A stretch of 64,000 nucleotides of DNA, taken from positions 1 to 64,000 of the forward strand of contig CANLEH010000001.1 in the NCBI GenBank assembly GCA_947489665.1. The letters run 5' to 3'. Positions 1-9,372 of the stretch are shown here, piece by piece. Below the pieces are notes generated by a model. It was not told where the DNA came from. It searched no databases and was given only the letters and a program-made list of their open reading frames with translations. Made by a program: the position numbers and the translations under genes. Numbering within the stretch: position 1 is the first letter of the stretch; the number at the start of each line of letters is the position of its first letter. This stretch comes from an uncultured Roseicyclus sp. Lineage in GTDB: Bacteria; Pseudomonadota; Alphaproteobacteria; Rhodobacterales; Rhodobacteraceae.

Positions 1-94
1 GGCCCTGCACGAACCCCACGCCCGCGTGAGCGCCAGTCGCGGGGGCGTGAGAAACGGGCGTGGGGTTTGAAATATTTGGAAGACTCGGCGCGGC

Positions 95-568
95 TCAGGC
101 CGACTCGCCGGATGCCTGCCGAGGATTAAGCCGCCAAACAGCAAGGTTCAGCGCTCCGGCAACCGTAACCCACAGGAGGTAGGGTGCCATCAACCAGCCC
201 GCCAAAGCATCAAGCGCAAAAAAGCTTGTCATGGCGCCGCATACCGCCAGCCAAAGCAAGACCAACACGACCATGCCGGCCCTGATCCGCTCCAACCCGA
301 AGAACACGGGCGTCCACAAGGTGTTCAGGGCAATCTGCATGGCCCAGAACCCCATGGCGTGGGCGTTACCATCCAACACCGCAACGCGCGTGGCTGCAAC
401 GGCTGAGGCGATGTAAAGGATCGTCCAGGCGACGGGAAACAACCAATCGGGCGGGGTCCAGCTTGGCTTCGATAATGCGCGGTACCATGGCCCGGGCGGA
501 AACATCGACCCGGTCGCGGCAGCAGCGCAGCAGGCGCCAAGAAACAAGAGGAACACAGACCAATCCAT
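95..568 (-). CDS. tspO: TspO/MBR family tryptophan-rich sensory protein
   Basis: 157 aa; motifs PGPWYRALSKPSWTPPDWLFPVAWTILY and ALNTLWTPVFFGL typical of TspO; 5 hydrophobic segments. Confidence 0.93.
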   Translation of the reverse strand: MDWSVFLLFLGACCAAAATGSMFPPGPWYRALSKPSWTPPDWLFPVAWTILYIASAVAATRVAVLDGNAHAMGFWAMQIALNTLWTPVFFGLERIRAGMVVLVLLWLAVCGAMTSFFALDALAGWLMAPYLLWVTVAGALNLAVWRLNPRQASGESA

Positions 569-609
569 AGGGCTTACCTATCGCAAACCGCTGGAACGTC
601 CACCCAGCC

Positions 610-2556
610 TTACTGCCGCAGGCGTTCACTCAGCCCGAGGGTGGGCAGTTCGCCGGTCAATTGTGCCTCGTAGATGGGTAGGCTTTCGATCACACGCATG
701 ATGTAATTGCGTGTTTCCGAGAAGGGGACATCTTCGATCCAATCGATGATGTCTTCGGCGTCACGTGGATCCCCGAACCGTTCCACCCAGGACCGCACGC
801 GACCAGGGCCTGCGTTATAGCCGACCGATACAAGGATCGGGTTTTCATCGTAGGCTTCCAGCAGTCCGGCAATGTAGTTCGATCCAAGCAGCACGTTATA
901 GGCGGGATCGTTGCGCAGACGGGAAAGCGAAAAGTCGATACCAAGCTCGCCCGCCGAATCCTGGCCAGTGGCAGGCATCACCTGCATCAGCCCCAGGGCC
1001 CCGGCCCCGGATTCAACAACCGGGTCAAACTCACTTTCGCGGCGCGCGATGGACAAGGCAAAGGCACGCGGGATGGGCAGCGTTACGTCCTCAAGATCGG
1101 CCAGCGGATAATAGGCCCGGAAGATCTCATGCCCTGATTGCGCGGCGCGTTTGGCCACGACGAGGGCGAAATGCGGCTCTCCCAGATCCAGCATCAGATC
1201 GCCCATCATACCCGCCTCGCGCTCGTCCAGACGTTCGGTGATGTGGGTAAAGAACCGCTCGGCCAGCGTGCGCTGATCAGCGGTGTAAAGCAGCATTGCG
1301 GCATGGAAGACGGGCAGGTTTGTGAACTCGGCCGTTGCCCAATTCCCGTAGTCGCGGTCGCCCAGGAATTCGGGGTTCACAGGGTAACCACCACGCTCCT
1401 GCGCCAGCTGGCCATAGAAGCTGGACTGGTACTGCGCCCCAAGGGCATAGGCCTCAGCCGCCGCTTCCGCGTTCCCGGCGGCCTCATGAGCACGCCCAAG
1501 CCAATAACCTGCCCGGCCGACCGAGATCGGAGAGAACACAACTTCCCGGAAATCGCCAAAATGCGCGATGGCGCGGTCATAATTGCCAAGCTGGAACGCG
1601 CAATACCCTGCGATCCATTCCAGATCGGAGAAACGACGATAATCGACAGACGCGTCAATGCGGTGGGAGGAGGCAAAGCGATAACAGGCTTCGTGGTTGC
1701 CTTCCCGCATGACATCCCGTGCCAGATCAGACCTGCGCCGGCCCCAAGCCTCGGGGCGCCCCAATCCATCGGCGCTTGCGGAATGCTCCATCATCAACTC
1801 GGCTGCCGTGTCCCAATACCCTTCGGCCATGCGCCAGAGGAAGCGTTCATAGGACAGGCCCGGATGGCTTTGCAGCGAGGCGGGGACGCGGTCGATTAGC
1901 TCGTTCACACCTGCGCGTCGGTCGCGCAGCGCAAGGCGGGCCTCGGCCATCGCAACCCAACCTTCCGGCACCAGCGAGAACATGGCGCGGGCGCGATCCT
2001 CTGCATTTTCCCAAAGCAGATGATCAAGGCGCGCGATATGATGGTCTTGTGTCAGGATGGAGCCATACGCGCGGTTCAGCGCCTGTGCGTGCGGCCCTGT
2101 CATCACAAGTGAGGTCCAGGCGCGAATAACCTCTGCCTCGGCAGCGGCGCGATTGCCGGTCTCTTCCAACGCGCGGGCATAGGCGAGCGCGCCGGCGCCC
2201 GTTTGCGGCAATTCATCCGCAAAGAAATCCAGCACGTTCTGTGGATCGCCTCCCTCTGGGATGGACGGTTCTCCCTGGCGGCGCAGGTAGGGCAGACCCG
2301 GCCAATCCGGGTTTCGCTCCACAAAGGATATGTATTCCCCGAAATCCCCTTCGCCGCGGCGCAGTCGCGTCCAGGCCAGCAAATCGAGCGCGATCGGGTC
2401 TTCGATGTTCTGTGCCGCTTCGGAGCCACCGGCCAGATCACCACGATTGTAGGCCTCCAGCGCGGCGGCCAAAGCCTCGGGGTCGGTTTGCGCAGAAAGG
2501 GTCGTGGGTGCGGTTCCGAGAACGGCAATCAGGCACAGGGATATCAGGCGTCGCAT
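610..2556 (-). CDS. slt: soluble lytic murein transglycosylase
   Basis: [31 protein letters not shown] motif; signal peptide if started at [23 protein letters not shown] (2556); the ORF extends further upstream. Confidence 0.9.
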   Translation of the reverse strand: MRRLISLCLIAVLGTAPTTLSAQTDPEALAAALEAYNRGDLAGGSEAAQNIEDPIALDLLAWTRLRRGEGDFGEYISFVERNPDWPGLPYLRRQGEPSIPEGGDPQNVLDFFADELPQTGAGALAYARALEETGNRAAAEAEVIRAWTSLVMTGPHAQALNRAYGSILTQDHHIARLDHLLWENAEDRARAMFSLVPEGWVAMAEARLALRDRRAGVNELIDRVPASLQSHPGLSYERFLWRMAEGYWDTAAELMMEHSASADGLGRPEAWGRRRSDLARDVMREGNHEACYRFASSHRIDASVDYRRFSDLEWIAGYCAFQLGNYDRAIAHFGDFREVVFSPISVGRAGYWLGRAHEAAGNAEAAAEAYALGAQYQSSFYGQLAQERGGYPVNPEFLGDRDYGNWATAEFTNLPVFHAAMLLYTADQRTLAERFFTHITERLDEREAGMMGDLMLDLGEPHFALVVAKRAAQSGHEIFRAYYPLADLEDVTLPIPRAFALSIARRESEFDPVVESGAGALGLMQVMPATGQDSAGELGIDFSLSRLRNDPAYNVLLGSNYIAGLLEAYDENPILVSVGYNAGPGRVRSWVERFGDPRDAEDIIDWIEDVPFSETRNYIMRVIESLPIYEAQLTGELPTLGLSERLRQ

Positions 2557-2710
2557 GGTGGCGGCGTCTCCAGTTTCGTCAAATCCCCCAGGCAGAGAGG
2601 ATAGGGCAGTTATCCACAGACGCAACTCACGAACTTGGCAATTCCGCGTGGGCGGCGTATTGGGGCGACACTTCGCAATGAAATCCACATGGAAACAAAG
2701 GACGCGCGTG

Positions 2711-3583
2711 ATGTTCCGAGGCTCTCAGGTTGCTCTGGTCACTCCGATGGCAAATGGTGCAGTGGATTTTGATGCGCTCAAACGTCTGGTGGAGTGGCAC
2801 GTGGCGGAAGGCACGCACGGCCTTGTGCCCGTGGGCACGACCGGTGAAAGCCCCACCCTGACCCATGAGGAGCATGAGGCCGTCATCCGCTGCGTGGTGG
2901 AAACGGCTGGTGGGCGTATTCCCGTGATGGCCGGGGCAGGGTCGAACAACACGGTTGAAGCCCTGCGGTTCGTCGAATTCGCCAAAGAGGTAGGCGCAGA
3001 CGCCGCACTTGTGGTGACGCCCTACTACAATAAGCCCACGCAGCGCGGGCTCATCGCCCATTTCAGCGCGCTGAATGAGGTCGGTATCCCGATCTATATC
3101 TACAACATTCCACCGCGCTCTGTCATCGACATGACGCCCGAGACGATGGGGGAGTTGGCGAAGCTCGACAATATCGTCGGCGTGAAGGACGCAACGGCAG
3201 ATCTGAGCCGGGTGCCAAAGACACGCCTGACCTGCGGAACGGACTTCGTCCAACTGTCGGGTGAGGACCCAACCGCTGTTGGCTTTAACGCCCAGGGCGG
3301 GCATGGCTGCATCAGCGTCACGGCCAATGTCGCGCCAAAGCTGTGCGCTGAGATGCAGACGGCCACGCTGTCCGGCGACTACGAAACGGCGCTGGAGTAT
3401 CAGGACCGTCTTATGCCCCTGCATGCTGCCATCTTCGCTGAACCCGGCCTTGCCGGGGCAAAGTACGGCCTGTCCGTTCTGGGGCATTGCAGTGACGAGG
3501 TGCGCTTGCCGCTGACCGATGTGACGGCAGAGACGAAGGCGCAGATCGAAGCAGGGATGCGCCACGCGGGCCTGATCAACTGA
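2711..3583 (+). CDS. dapA: 4-hydroxy-tetrahydrodipicolinate synthase
   Basis: [60 protein letters not shown] motifs. Confidence 0.96.
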   Translation: MFRGSQVALVTPMANGAVDFDALKRLVEWHVAEGTHGLVPVGTTGESPTLTHEEHEAVIRCVVETAGGRIPVMAGAGSNNTVEALRFVEFAKEVGADAALVVTPYYNKPTQRGLIAHFSALNEVGIPIYIYNIPPRSVIDMTPETMGELAKLDNIVGVKDATADLSRVPKTRLTCGTDFVQLSGEDPTAVGFNAQGGHGCISVTANVAPKLCAEMQTATLSGDYETALEYQDRLMPLHAAIFAEPGLAGAKYGLSVLGHCSDEVRLPLTDVTAETKAQIEAGMRHAGLIN

Positions 3584-3584
3584 C

Positions 3585-4058
3585 ATGGCACTGCGTGAGG
3601 GCGAAACACGGCTCCCATTCGATCCTGCAGATCGGGCGGATGCCAGCCTCACCTTCATTGGTCATATCCGAAGCGACTGGGGGCCGGGCACGGCCCCCAA
3701 GAACGTCCGGCAGGCACGGGAGACAAGTCAGGGTGCCCGCGTCGAGCTGCTCGAAGGCTATGGCGCAGCTTTGACTGGGCTTGACGTCGGCCAGGCCGTC
3801 CAATTGCTTTATTGGGTGGATCGCGGTGAGAGGGACCTTGCCACCCAATCCCCCAAACACGCAGACGGCCCGCGCGGCACCTTTAGTCTTCGCAGCCCGG
3901 TCCGCCCAAATCCCATTGCGTTGGCGACCGTTGTCATTACCTTGCTCGATGGCCACACCATCGGCATCGACGCCATAGATGCATGGGATGGCACGCCCGT
4001 CCTCGACATCAAGCCATGGATCGCAACGGTCGATGTCCCACCGGGCTGGCAGCCGTAG
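3585..4058 (+). CDS. TrmO/TsaA-like SAM-dependent tRNA methyltransferase domain protein
   Basis: FIGHIRSDWG...SPKHADGPRGTFSLRSPVRPNPIALATV...DIKPW typical of TsaA/TrmO. Confidence 0.8.
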   Translation: MALREGETRLPFDPADRADASLTFIGHIRSDWGPGTAPKNVRQARETSQGARVELLEGYGAALTGLDVGQAVQLLYWVDRGERDLATQSPKHADGPRGTFSLRSPVRPNPIALATVVITLLDGHTIGIDAIDAWDGTPVLDIKPWIATVDVPPGWQP

Positions 4059-4082
4059 CCGCAAGCGCCTATATGCGAGCGC

Positions 4083-4559
4083 ATGGCCAAGAAACCTGAC
4101 AATGAAAACTACAAGGTGATCGCCGAAAACCGGCGTGCCCGCTTCGATTACGCAATCGAAAGCGATCTTGAGGTTGGGATGATCCTGGAAGGTTCGGAGG
4201 TCAAAAGCCTGCGCGCGGGTGGGTCCAACATCGCAGAGAGCTATGCGGAGGTGAAGGACGGCGAGCTGTGGCTCGTGAACTCCTACATCGCGCCCTACAA
4301 GCAGGCCAAGACCTTCCAGCATGAGGAAAAGCGGCGGCGCAAACTGCTGGCCTCCAAGCGGGAACTTTCCCGGCTTTGGAATGCCACGCAACGCGAAGGC
4401 ATGACGCTGGTGCCGCTGGTCATGTACTTCAACCACAAGGGCTTCGTGAAAATGAAGATCGGCGTGGCGAAGGGTAAGAAGAACCAGGACAAGCGCGAGA
4501 CGTCCGCCAAGCGCGATTGGAACCGGCAGAAGCAGCGTTTGCTGAAACAGAACGGCTAG
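4083..4559 (+). CDS. smpB: SsrA-binding protein
   Basis: [49 protein letters not shown] motifs. Confidence 0.97.
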   Translation: MAKKPDNENYKVIAENRRARFDYAIESDLEVGMILEGSEVKSLRAGGSNIAESYAEVKDGELWLVNSYIAPYKQAKTFQHEEKRRRKLLASKRELSRLWNATQREGMTLVPLVMYFNHKGFVKMKIGVAKGKKNQDKRETSAKRDWNRQKQRLLKQNG

Positions 4560-4665
4560 CGTTGCTGGGAAAACAGGCAGCCTTTCCCCCTGCCGATCAT
4601 TTCTTATGCAAGTTACTGCACCTTCCATGGGGCCACCCTCGGCCCCACCAGGAAGGGAAGCACTC

Positions 4666-4953
4666 ATGGAACTCATCATCTCACTGATCGCAGGCGCGGT
4701 TGGCGGTAACGCTGCTGGCGCTGTGGCACCTCGGATCAACCAGGGCACGATCATCAACTCTATCGCCGGTATCGTCGGCGGCGGCTTGGGTGGTACCATC
4801 CTTTCGGCCGTGGGCCTTGGCGGCGTGGCAGAGGCGGCCGCTGGCGGTGGCATGGATATCGGCGCAATCGTGGCGCAGGTCGCCGGTGGTGGCGTTGGTG
4901 GCGGTGCAGGCCTCGCGATTGTCAGCGTCATCCGCAACATGATCGGGCGCTGA
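4666..4953 (+). CDS. glycine-rich hydrophobic small membrane protein, unknown function
   Basis: 96 aa from MELIISLIAGAVGG, preceded by GGAAGGG RBS; glycine/alanine-rich hydrophobic composition. Confidence 0.65.
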   Translation: MELIISLIAGAVGGNAAGAVAPRINQGTIINSIAGIVGGGLGGTILSAVGLGGVAEAAAGGGMDIGAIVAQVAGGGVGGGAGLAIVSVIRNMIGR

Positions 4954-4959
4954 TAGCCC

Positions 4960-4990
4960 CACGCCCCAAGGCGCAGGCCTTGGGGCAACA
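4960..4990. terminator. GC hairpin ccccaaggc/gccttgggg downstream of the small membrane gene
   Basis: 9-bp inverted repeat in ccccaaggcgcaggccttgggg; no strong T tract. Confidence 0.5.
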
Positions 4991-5052
4991 CTTGCACGGC
5001 TGGCCCCGCAGGCGTAGGCGTATCCTGTCCAAAACGAAGACGGGGATGCATC

Positions 5053-5916
5053 ATGGCTGGCGTTATCATGGGTGACGATCCGAAGACCTTAGTCTCAACC
5101 GAATGGTTGGCCGCACACCTCAATGATCCCGATCTGCGGGTCATCGACGCGTCCTATTACCTGCCAGACATGGGCCGCGACGCGAAAGCGGAATATGACG
5201 CCGCCCACATCCCCGGCGCGCGTTTCTTTGACATCGATGAAATCTCTGATGCTCGTTCCGCGCTGCCGCACATGGTCGCCCCGGTCGAGAAGTTCATGTC
5301 GCGGATGCGCGCCATGGGCGTGGGCGATGGTCATCAGGTCGTGATCTATGACGGTGCGGGCCTGTTCTCTGCCGCCCGTGTCTGGTGGAACTTCCGCCTG
5401 ATGGGGAAAACCGATGTTGCCGTTCTGGATGGTGGCTTTCCAAAGTGGCAGGCCGAAGGGCATCCGGTTGAGGATATGCCGCCCGTCGTGCGCGACCGCC
5501 ACATGACGGTGCAGCGTCAGGCGCATCTGGTGAAGGACGTCACACAGGTGGCCTCGGCCAGCAAATTGGGTGATTGGCAGATCGTCGATGCGCGGGGTCC
5601 CGGCCGCTTCAAGGGTGAAGAGCCTGAGGCGCGCGACGGCCTCCGCTCTGGTCACATTCCGAATTCCAAGAACGTCCACTACGCGACCCTTTTCAACTCC
5701 GATGGCACGATGAAGGAAGGTGACGCCCTGCGCGCTGCGTTTGAGGCCGCAGGCGTGGATGTAGACAAACGCATTATCACCACTTGTGGCTCCGGTGTGA
5801 CGGCGGCGATCCTGATGCTTGGCCTGACCCGTCTCGGCAACCTCGACGTGTCGCTCTACGATGGCTCCTGGGCGGAATGGGGTCAGTTCGAACAGCTGGC
5901 GGTCGAAACCGGATGA
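5053..5916 (+). CDS. sseA: 3-mercaptopyruvate/thiosulfate sulfurtransferase (two rhodanese domains)
   Basis: VSTEWLAAHLNDPDLRVIDASYYLP...HIPGARFFDIDEISD...VIYDGAGLFSAARVWW...TTCGSGVTAAILMLGL active-site loop. Confidence 0.93.
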   Translation: MAGVIMGDDPKTLVSTEWLAAHLNDPDLRVIDASYYLPDMGRDAKAEYDAAHIPGARFFDIDEISDARSALPHMVAPVEKFMSRMRAMGVGDGHQVVIYDGAGLFSAARVWWNFRLMGKTDVAVLDGGFPKWQAEGHPVEDMPPVVRDRHMTVQRQAHLVKDVTQVASASKLGDWQIVDARGPGRFKGEEPEARDGLRSGHIPNSKNVHYATLFNSDGTMKEGDALRAAFEAAGVDVDKRIITTCGSGVTAAILMLGLTRLGNLDVSLYDGSWAEWGQFEQLAVETG

Positions 5917-6467
5917 GCGTGATCCCAGCGGGCACGGAGGTGCCCTTCACGATCACCTATCTTGAAATGACGACGCGCCCCGATATCGCCGTCCCGCAGC
6001 TTGACGGCGATATCCGTCTGGAACGCGCGATTGATCCTCCGGTGTGGTATTTCCTGTCGCTCTACGACGCGGTTGGGCGGGAATACGAATGGCAGGATCG
6101 CTTCGATCAGGCCGAAGAAGACCCGGCAGCTTTGCAGGCCTTTGTGCGAGACCCCGACGTGGTGATCTGGACGGCCATCCGAGGTGGCTGGCCCGCCGGA
6201 TTCTTCATGCTCGATTGGCGCGAGGCCGGAGTATGCGACCTCGCCTATTTCGGCCTTGTCCCACAGGCCGTTGGCACAGGCCTAGGACGGCCCTTGCTGC
6301 AAACGGCGATTGCCATGGGCTGGGAACGTGACGGTGTCGAGAAAATGACAGTCAACACCTGTACGCTCGACCATCCTTCGGCTCTGCCGCTCTACCAGAA
6401 GATGGGGTTCATGCCGGTGGAACGGGAAGAACGGACGCGTGTCCTTGTTTATGACTGGAAAGGGTGA
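5913..6467 (+). CDS. GNAT family N-acetyltransferase
   Basis: YFGLVPQAVGTGLGRPLLQTAIAMGW...TCTLDHPSALPLYQKMGF GNAT signature; overlaps upstream stop codon. Confidence 0.88.
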   Translation: MSVIPAGTEVPFTITYLEMTTRPDIAVPQLDGDIRLERAIDPPVWYFLSLYDAVGREYEWQDRFDQAEEDPAALQAFVRDPDVVIWTAIRGGWPAGFFMLDWREAGVCDLAYFGLVPQAVGTGLGRPLLQTAIAMGWERDGVEKMTVNTCTLDHPSALPLYQKMGFMPVEREERTRVLVYDWKG

Positions 6468-6473
6468 GCGACT

Positions 6474-7658
6474 ATGTTCGAAACCTTGAATGCGCCCGAG
6501 CAGGATAAGATCTTTCGCCTGACCGGCGCCTTTGCGGCGGATCCAAGGCCCGAAAAGGTGGACCTTCTCGTAGGCCTATATCGCGATGCACAGGGGCAAA
6601 CTCCGGTGATGGAGGCTGTCGCGCGAGCCGAGCGTCAGATCATCGAGACACAGACAACGAAAGCTTATTTGGGCTTTGGGGGCGACCCGGGTTTTTTGGA
6701 CGGAATGCGGAAGCTCTTGTTGGGCGATGCGGTGCCGGAGGGGCGCGTTGCCGGGATTGCAACGGTCGGTGGTACAAGCGCGCTTCGGCAATTGTTCGAG
6801 ATGGTTCGAACCCACGCGCCTGGCGCGCGCGTGTGGGTTTCGGACCCAAGCTGGCCGATCCATGAAGCGATGACCACGTCCATGGGGTTCGAAAGCCGCA
6901 CCTATCGCTATCTGGATCGGGCGACCAACGGACTTGATCGGGACGGGATGCTGGAAGATCTACGCCGCGCACAGGCAGGCGATGTGATCGTGCTCCATGG
7001 ATGTTGCCACAACCCGACTGGGGCTGACTTGAGCCTCGCCGATTGGGAAGAGGTCGTCGCGATTTGTGCCAAGACCGGGGCCATTCCGCTGGTCGATGTT
7101 GCCTATCAGGGGTTCGGCGATGGGTTGGTCGAGGATATGGCCGGCGCGCGCCTGCTGGCTGAGCGTTTGCCGCATGTAATGATCGCGGCCAGCTGCTCGA
7201 AAAGCTTCGGGCTGTATCGCGATCGGGCCGGGGCGGCCTTTGTGGTGACGCGTGAGGGGCAGACCCGCGACGCCACGCAGGGGCATCTCGTGGTCACGAA
7301 CCGCAACGTCTATTCCTTTCCGCCGGATCATGGGGCGCGGATTGTGGATGTGATCCTGCACGACGCTGATTTGCGTAGTTTGTGGGAGGCAGAGCTGACC
7401 ACGATGCGCGAAACGATCCAAAGCAATCGACGCGCATTGGCCGACGCCCTGCGGGCCGAGACGGGATCGGACCGATTTGGCGCCCTGGCGGCGCATCGAG
7501 GGATGTTCTCGTTGATCGGGGCGACGCCAGAGGAGGTCGCGGCGCTGCGCGACGATCACGCGGTCTATGTGGTGGGTGATGGGCGGATGAACGTCGCGGG
7601 GCTGCGGGCCGAGGCCATTCCCCACGTCGCGCGTGCAATGGCAGCGGTGATGGGCTGA
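6474..7658 (+). CDS. aromatic amino acid aminotransferase (class I/II)
   Basis: AcCoA-independent AAT fold motifs: LGFGGDPGFLDGMRKLLLG, LHGCCHNPTGADL, ASCSKSFGLYRDRAGA. Confidence 0.92.
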   Translation: MFETLNAPEQDKIFRLTGAFAADPRPEKVDLLVGLYRDAQGQTPVMEAVARAERQIIETQTTKAYLGFGGDPGFLDGMRKLLLGDAVPEGRVAGIATVGGTSALRQLFEMVRTHAPGARVWVSDPSWPIHEAMTTSMGFESRTYRYLDRATNGLDRDGMLEDLRRAQAGDVIVLHGCCHNPTGADLSLADWEEVVAICAKTGAIPLVDVAYQGFGDGLVEDMAGARLLAERLPHVMIAASCSKSFGLYRDRAGAAFVVTREGQTRDATQGHLVVTNRNVYSFPPDHGARIVDVILHDADLRSLWEAELTTMRETIQSNRRALADALRAETGSDRFGALAAHRGMFSLIGATPEEVAALRDDHAVYVVGDGRMNVAGLRAEAIPHVARAMAAVMG

Positions 7659-7750
7659 GGGGCTTTACAGCCCTGTAAATCCAGCGTATCCGGCGCGCCT
7701 GCGCTGATGCGCCAAGTGTCCGACTACCTTGTAAAAACGGAAGAAATTCA

Positions 7751-8368
7751 ATGACTAAGCTTCTGCCCGGCATCCTTGCCATGGCGGCCATTGTGGTCGC
7801 GTCGAATATCCTTGTGCAGTTCCTCTTCGGCCAATGGCTGACCTGGGGTGCTTTCACCTATCCGCTCGCTTTCCTTGTGACCGACATCATGAACCGCGTT
7901 TATGGGGCTTCCATGGCCCGACGCGTTGTTTTTGTTGGCTTTTTGGTCGGTGTCGTCTGCTCGCTGATCGGGACGCAGATCATGGGTGAGTTTGGGCCGC
8001 TGGTGACGCTGCGCATTGCGCTGGGAAGCGGGATTGCGTTCCTGACGGCGCAGTTGCTGGACGTTGCCATTTTCGACCGGTTGCGGAACGGCGGATGGTG
8101 GCAAGCTCCTGTTATTTCAAGCATAATTGGGTCTTCCGTCGACACGGCCCTGTTCTTCTTCATCGCGTTCTCGGGCGCTTTGACCTCCGTTCTGCCGGGC
8201 GACGTGGCCTGGGCGAATGAGGTTTTGCCGATCCTTGGCGTTGGCCCTGAAGCCTCTCTTTGGGTCTCTCTCGCCATCGCGGATTGGGGTGTCAAACTTG
8301 CCCTCGCATTAATCGCCTTGATCCCCTTCCGCCTCATCACGAAGCGTTTTGTGGCACAGGTTGCGTAA
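7751..8368 (+). CDS. VUT/YhhQ family queuosine precursor transporter-like membrane protein
   Basis: Multi-TM protein with FLVTDIMNRVYG and SSIIGSSVDTALFFFIAF motifs of the VUT (DUF165) family. Confidence 0.85.
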   Translation: MTKLLPGILAMAAIVVASNILVQFLFGQWLTWGAFTYPLAFLVTDIMNRVYGASMARRVVFVGFLVGVVCSLIGTQIMGEFGPLVTLRIALGSGIAFLTAQLLDVAIFDRLRNGGWWQAPVISSIIGSSVDTALFFFIAFSGALTSVLPGDVAWANEVLPILGVGPEASLWVSLAIADWGVKLALALIALIPFRLITKRFVAQVA

Positions 8369-8420
8369 TTTCTTTTGACAACCACGAAATCTGTGGCAGG
8401 CTGTGGATAACAGCAACCAA

Positions 8421-8594
8421 TCGAAAGGAGGTGATCCAGTGTCTAGAAAGGTATTGGAGACGTGTGACGGGACAACTTGGGAGGCGCGCCTCTAGGGCAA
8501 ACCCTTGGGCGCAGCGCCCATCCCAAGGTGGTATATCCTAACCGATCCCACCTCCTGAACTTTCGAAAGGGCTGCTCGTATCGGGCAGCCCTTT
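8421..8594 (+). ncRNA. candidate structured leader/sRNA with SD-sequestering stem and intrinsic terminator
   Basis: tcgaaaggaggtg (8421-8433) pairs with cacctcc-tgaac-tttcga (8549-8566); abutting terminator hairpin at 8566-8594. Confidence 0.6.
8439..8495 (+). CDS. putative 18-aa leader peptide MSRKVLETCDGTTWEARL
   Basis: GTG start 7 nt after GGAGG of a 17-nt extended SD (GAAAGGAGGTGATCCAG); TAG at 8493-8495; no homology search done. Confidence 0.5.
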   Translation: MSRKVLETCDGTTWEARL

Positions 8595-8597
8595 TTC
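8566..8597 (+). terminator. intrinsic terminator
   Basis: aaagggctgc (8566-8575) / gcagcccttt (8585-8594) 10-bp stem with T5 tract. Confidence 0.88.
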
Positions 8598-8605
8598 GAT
8601 GGAAT

Positions 8606-8721
8606 ATGCGTTCAACTGAACGGAGATGCGTTCACTTGAGCAGAGTTTTCGCGAAAAATGCGTTCATCTGAGCAGATATCAATGCGTTCAGATGAACGGG
8701 CCAAGATGCGCTCACCTGAGC
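8606..8721. repeat. five imperfect 16-nt repeats ATGCGYTCANNTGARC
   Basis: Copies at 8606, 8626, 8658, 8682 and 8706, each with a near-palindromic GYTCA-N2-TGARC core. Confidence 0.85.
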
Positions 8722-8740
8722 AGAGTTTGATGAGGATGCG

Positions 8741-9163
8741 ATGCCCCTGCGCGTGACGGATACGATCACAATCGAGGATTGGGAGATCACGGAGCATTTC
8801 GTGCGCGCGAGCGGCCCCGGCGGGCAGAATGTGAACAAGGTAAATACGGCGGTCGAGCTGCGGTTCGAGGCGGCGCGGTCACCGGCGTTGAGCGATGCGG
8901 TAAAGGGGCGGCTGAGGCGGATTGCGGGGCGGCGGTGGACGAAGGACGGCGCGGTGATTTTGCAGGTCTCGGAGGAGCGGTCCCAGGCGCGGAATAGGGA
9001 GATCGCGCGGGAGCGGCTGGCGGAGCTTGTGCGGCGGGCGCTGGTGGCGCCGAAGAAGCGGCGGCCGACGCGGGTGTCGCTGAACCAGAAGCGGAAGCGG
9101 GTGGAGGCGAAGAAACGGCGCGGGGAGGTGAAGGCGCTGCGCGGGTCTGTGGGGGAGGAGTGA
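8741..9163 (+). CDS. arfB: alternative ribosome-rescue peptidyl-tRNA hydrolase ArfB (YaeJ)
   Basis: ASGPGGQNVNKVNTAVELRF GGQ motif and Lys/Arg-rich C-terminal tail. Confidence 0.94.
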   Translation: MPLRVTDTITIEDWEITEHFVRASGPGGQNVNKVNTAVELRFEAARSPALSDAVKGRLRRIAGRRWTKDGAVILQVSEERSQARNREIARERLAELVRRALVAPKKRRPTRVSLNQKRKRVEAKKRRGEVKALRGSVGEE

Positions 9164-9372
9164 GGGGTGAAACCCGCAGTTGGGGTGGTAGCGGATGTGG
9201 GATTGGTGGTTTGGACCCATCATGCGCTTGCCTACAACGCGTTCGGGTCTTCTCTTGTCGCTAATAAATAATCCAGGGTGATTGATTACTGTGAAAAATA
9301 TAAGCCAGGAATGTTATTGACTATCGCCAGGTTGGTGATAAATACGCGTCATTCAACTTCTCGGAGACTACT

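Noticed and set aside
3576-5144. Minus-strand 522-aa ORF spanning trmO-like, smpB and the small membrane gene
   Set aside because: Runs antisense across three well-supported genes; Pro/Ala-rich shadow ORF.
8402-8410. Perfect DnaA box TGTGGATAA (and TTATCCACA at 2610-2618)
   Set aside because: Single isolated 9-mers are expected by chance in 64 kb on two strands; no cluster or AT-rich unwinding element.
8423-8439. Possible remnant of a 16S rRNA gene 3' end on the minus strand
   Set aside because: Only the 17-nt tail matches; the adjacent sequence does not contain the conserved helix 45 region, and the position fits an SD with a GTG start instead.
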